Shown here: positions 63,725 through 64,000 of the stretch, in pieces
Layout of the letters: each line of letters starts with the position of its first letter
How positions within the stretch are numbered: the first letter of the stretch is position 1
Assembly (NCBI GenBank): GCA_963695705.1
Contig: CAVOHB010000006.1
Coordinates: 248,001 to 312,000 of the forward strand
Direction of reading: 5' to 3'
Length of the DNA stretch: 64,000 nt
Source: JBKPNJ01 sp963695705
GTDB taxonomy: Bacteria; Actinomycetota; Actinomycetes; Propionibacteriales; Nocardioidaceae
Position numbers and translations under genes: made by a program
The notes under the pieces: model-generated
Databases searched by the model: none
Seen by the model: the letters and a program-made list of their open reading frames with translations, nothing else
What the model was told of the DNA's origin: nothing

Positions 63725-64000
63725 GTGCGCATCGCGAGGTTCACCGTGGGCGAGGAGCCACAGTTCGGCATCGTGCAGGACGAGGAGTCCGCGGAGGCGG
63801 GGCGCTTCGTCACTGCCGTGGCCGGTGATCCGTTGTACCAGGGCCTCGAGCCCACCGGTGAGCGCTTCGCTCTCGAGGACGTACGCCTGCTGGCGCCGGT
63901 CATCCCGCGAAGCAAGGTCGTGTGCGTGGGCAAGAACTACTCCGACCATGCGTCGGAGATGGGCGCTCCGGCGCCTGACGAGCCGCTGCTCTTTCTGAAG
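63725..64000 (+). CDS. Fumarylacetoacetate hydrolase family protein, N-terminal part
   Basis: Partial: 92 codons before the window ends, frame open. It begins VRIARFTVGEEPQFGIVQDE, and reaches RSKVVCVGKNYSDHASEMG, the start of the FAH fold (a Mg-dependent C-C hydrolase, decarboxylase or acylpyruvase); the metal ligands lie beyond the window. In many actinobacteria this gene precedes gltX. Start GTG is supported by the -10 box at 63712. Confidence 0.88.
   Translation, partial: MRIARFTVGEEPQFGIVQDEESAEAGRFVTAVAGDPLYQGLEPTGERFALEDVRLLAPVIPRSKVVCVGKNYSDHASEMGAPAPDEPLLFLK

Overview
The window is a high-GC actinobacterial chromosome segment, very probably a mycelial or soil type of the Nocardioides/Kribbella/Streptomyces breadth. 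Evidence for this: G/C-rich third codon positions, many GTG starts, 4-nt ATGA/GTGA gene overlaps, many start codons 6-8 nt behind a TANNNT -10 box (leaderless mRNAs), a GlgE-pathway operon, IcmA, and the mnmA-(MetE-like)-ligA-gatCAB order. The family-level placement is inference. No rRNA, tRNA, CRISPR, integrase or transposase was seen.

Layout. 1-8.5 kb holds acyl-CoA and B12 functions: a thiolase C-terminus, the MeaB-type GTPase, an MFS carrier, a PH-domain membrane protein, a MarR regulator and IcmA (isobutyryl-CoA mutase large subunit carrying both ICM specificity residues F80/Q198). These are followed by a thioredoxin-like TPR protein, a relic of an ABC solute-binding-protein gene, a LysE exporter and a GNAT-Nudix fusion. 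9.8-17.2 kb is a complete, tightly coupled glgE-treS-pep2-glgB operon (trehalose to maltose to maltose-1-phosphate to branched alpha-glucan). It is followed by a SsuABC-type transporter and a glycogen phosphorylase reading the other way. 23-31.6 kb holds an enoyl-CoA hydratase, etfBA, a cysteine desulfurase with mnmA, a MetE-like protein and ligA. 31.6-36.9 kb holds gatCAB, a patatin and a D-2-hydroxyacid dehydrogenase.

From 36.9 to 61 kb the window is dominated by branched-chain amino-acid synthesis: ilvD, ilvBNC, serA, leuB, ilvE and cimA. Both ilvB and cimA follow a short leader peptide with branched-chain codons and a U-tailed terminator, so they look attenuated. CimA plus LeuB implies isoleucine synthesis through citramalate. 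Between them (49-53 kb) lies a less conserved accessory stretch with a small membrane protein, a septum-formation-type lipoprotein and a zinc-ribbon HtrA-like protease. The end (61-64 kb) holds DUF2231, YihY and a DNA-glycosylase-like gene, and the start of a fumarylacetoacetate hydrolase.

The most unusual signals are these. (1) Four genes, three of them highly conserved (ligA, ilvD, a DUF3516 helicase), are each broken by exactly one extra base; in the three conserved genes the extra base fits a plus-strand CGTTC that should read CGTC. (2) There are two families of symmetric palindromic intergenic repeats; one lies directly after stop codons at 9.7, 49.1 and 59.2 kb. (3) Four 13-bp tandem units sit between a leaderless ATG and the leuB reading frame. 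(4) A new-looking attenuator precedes cimA.
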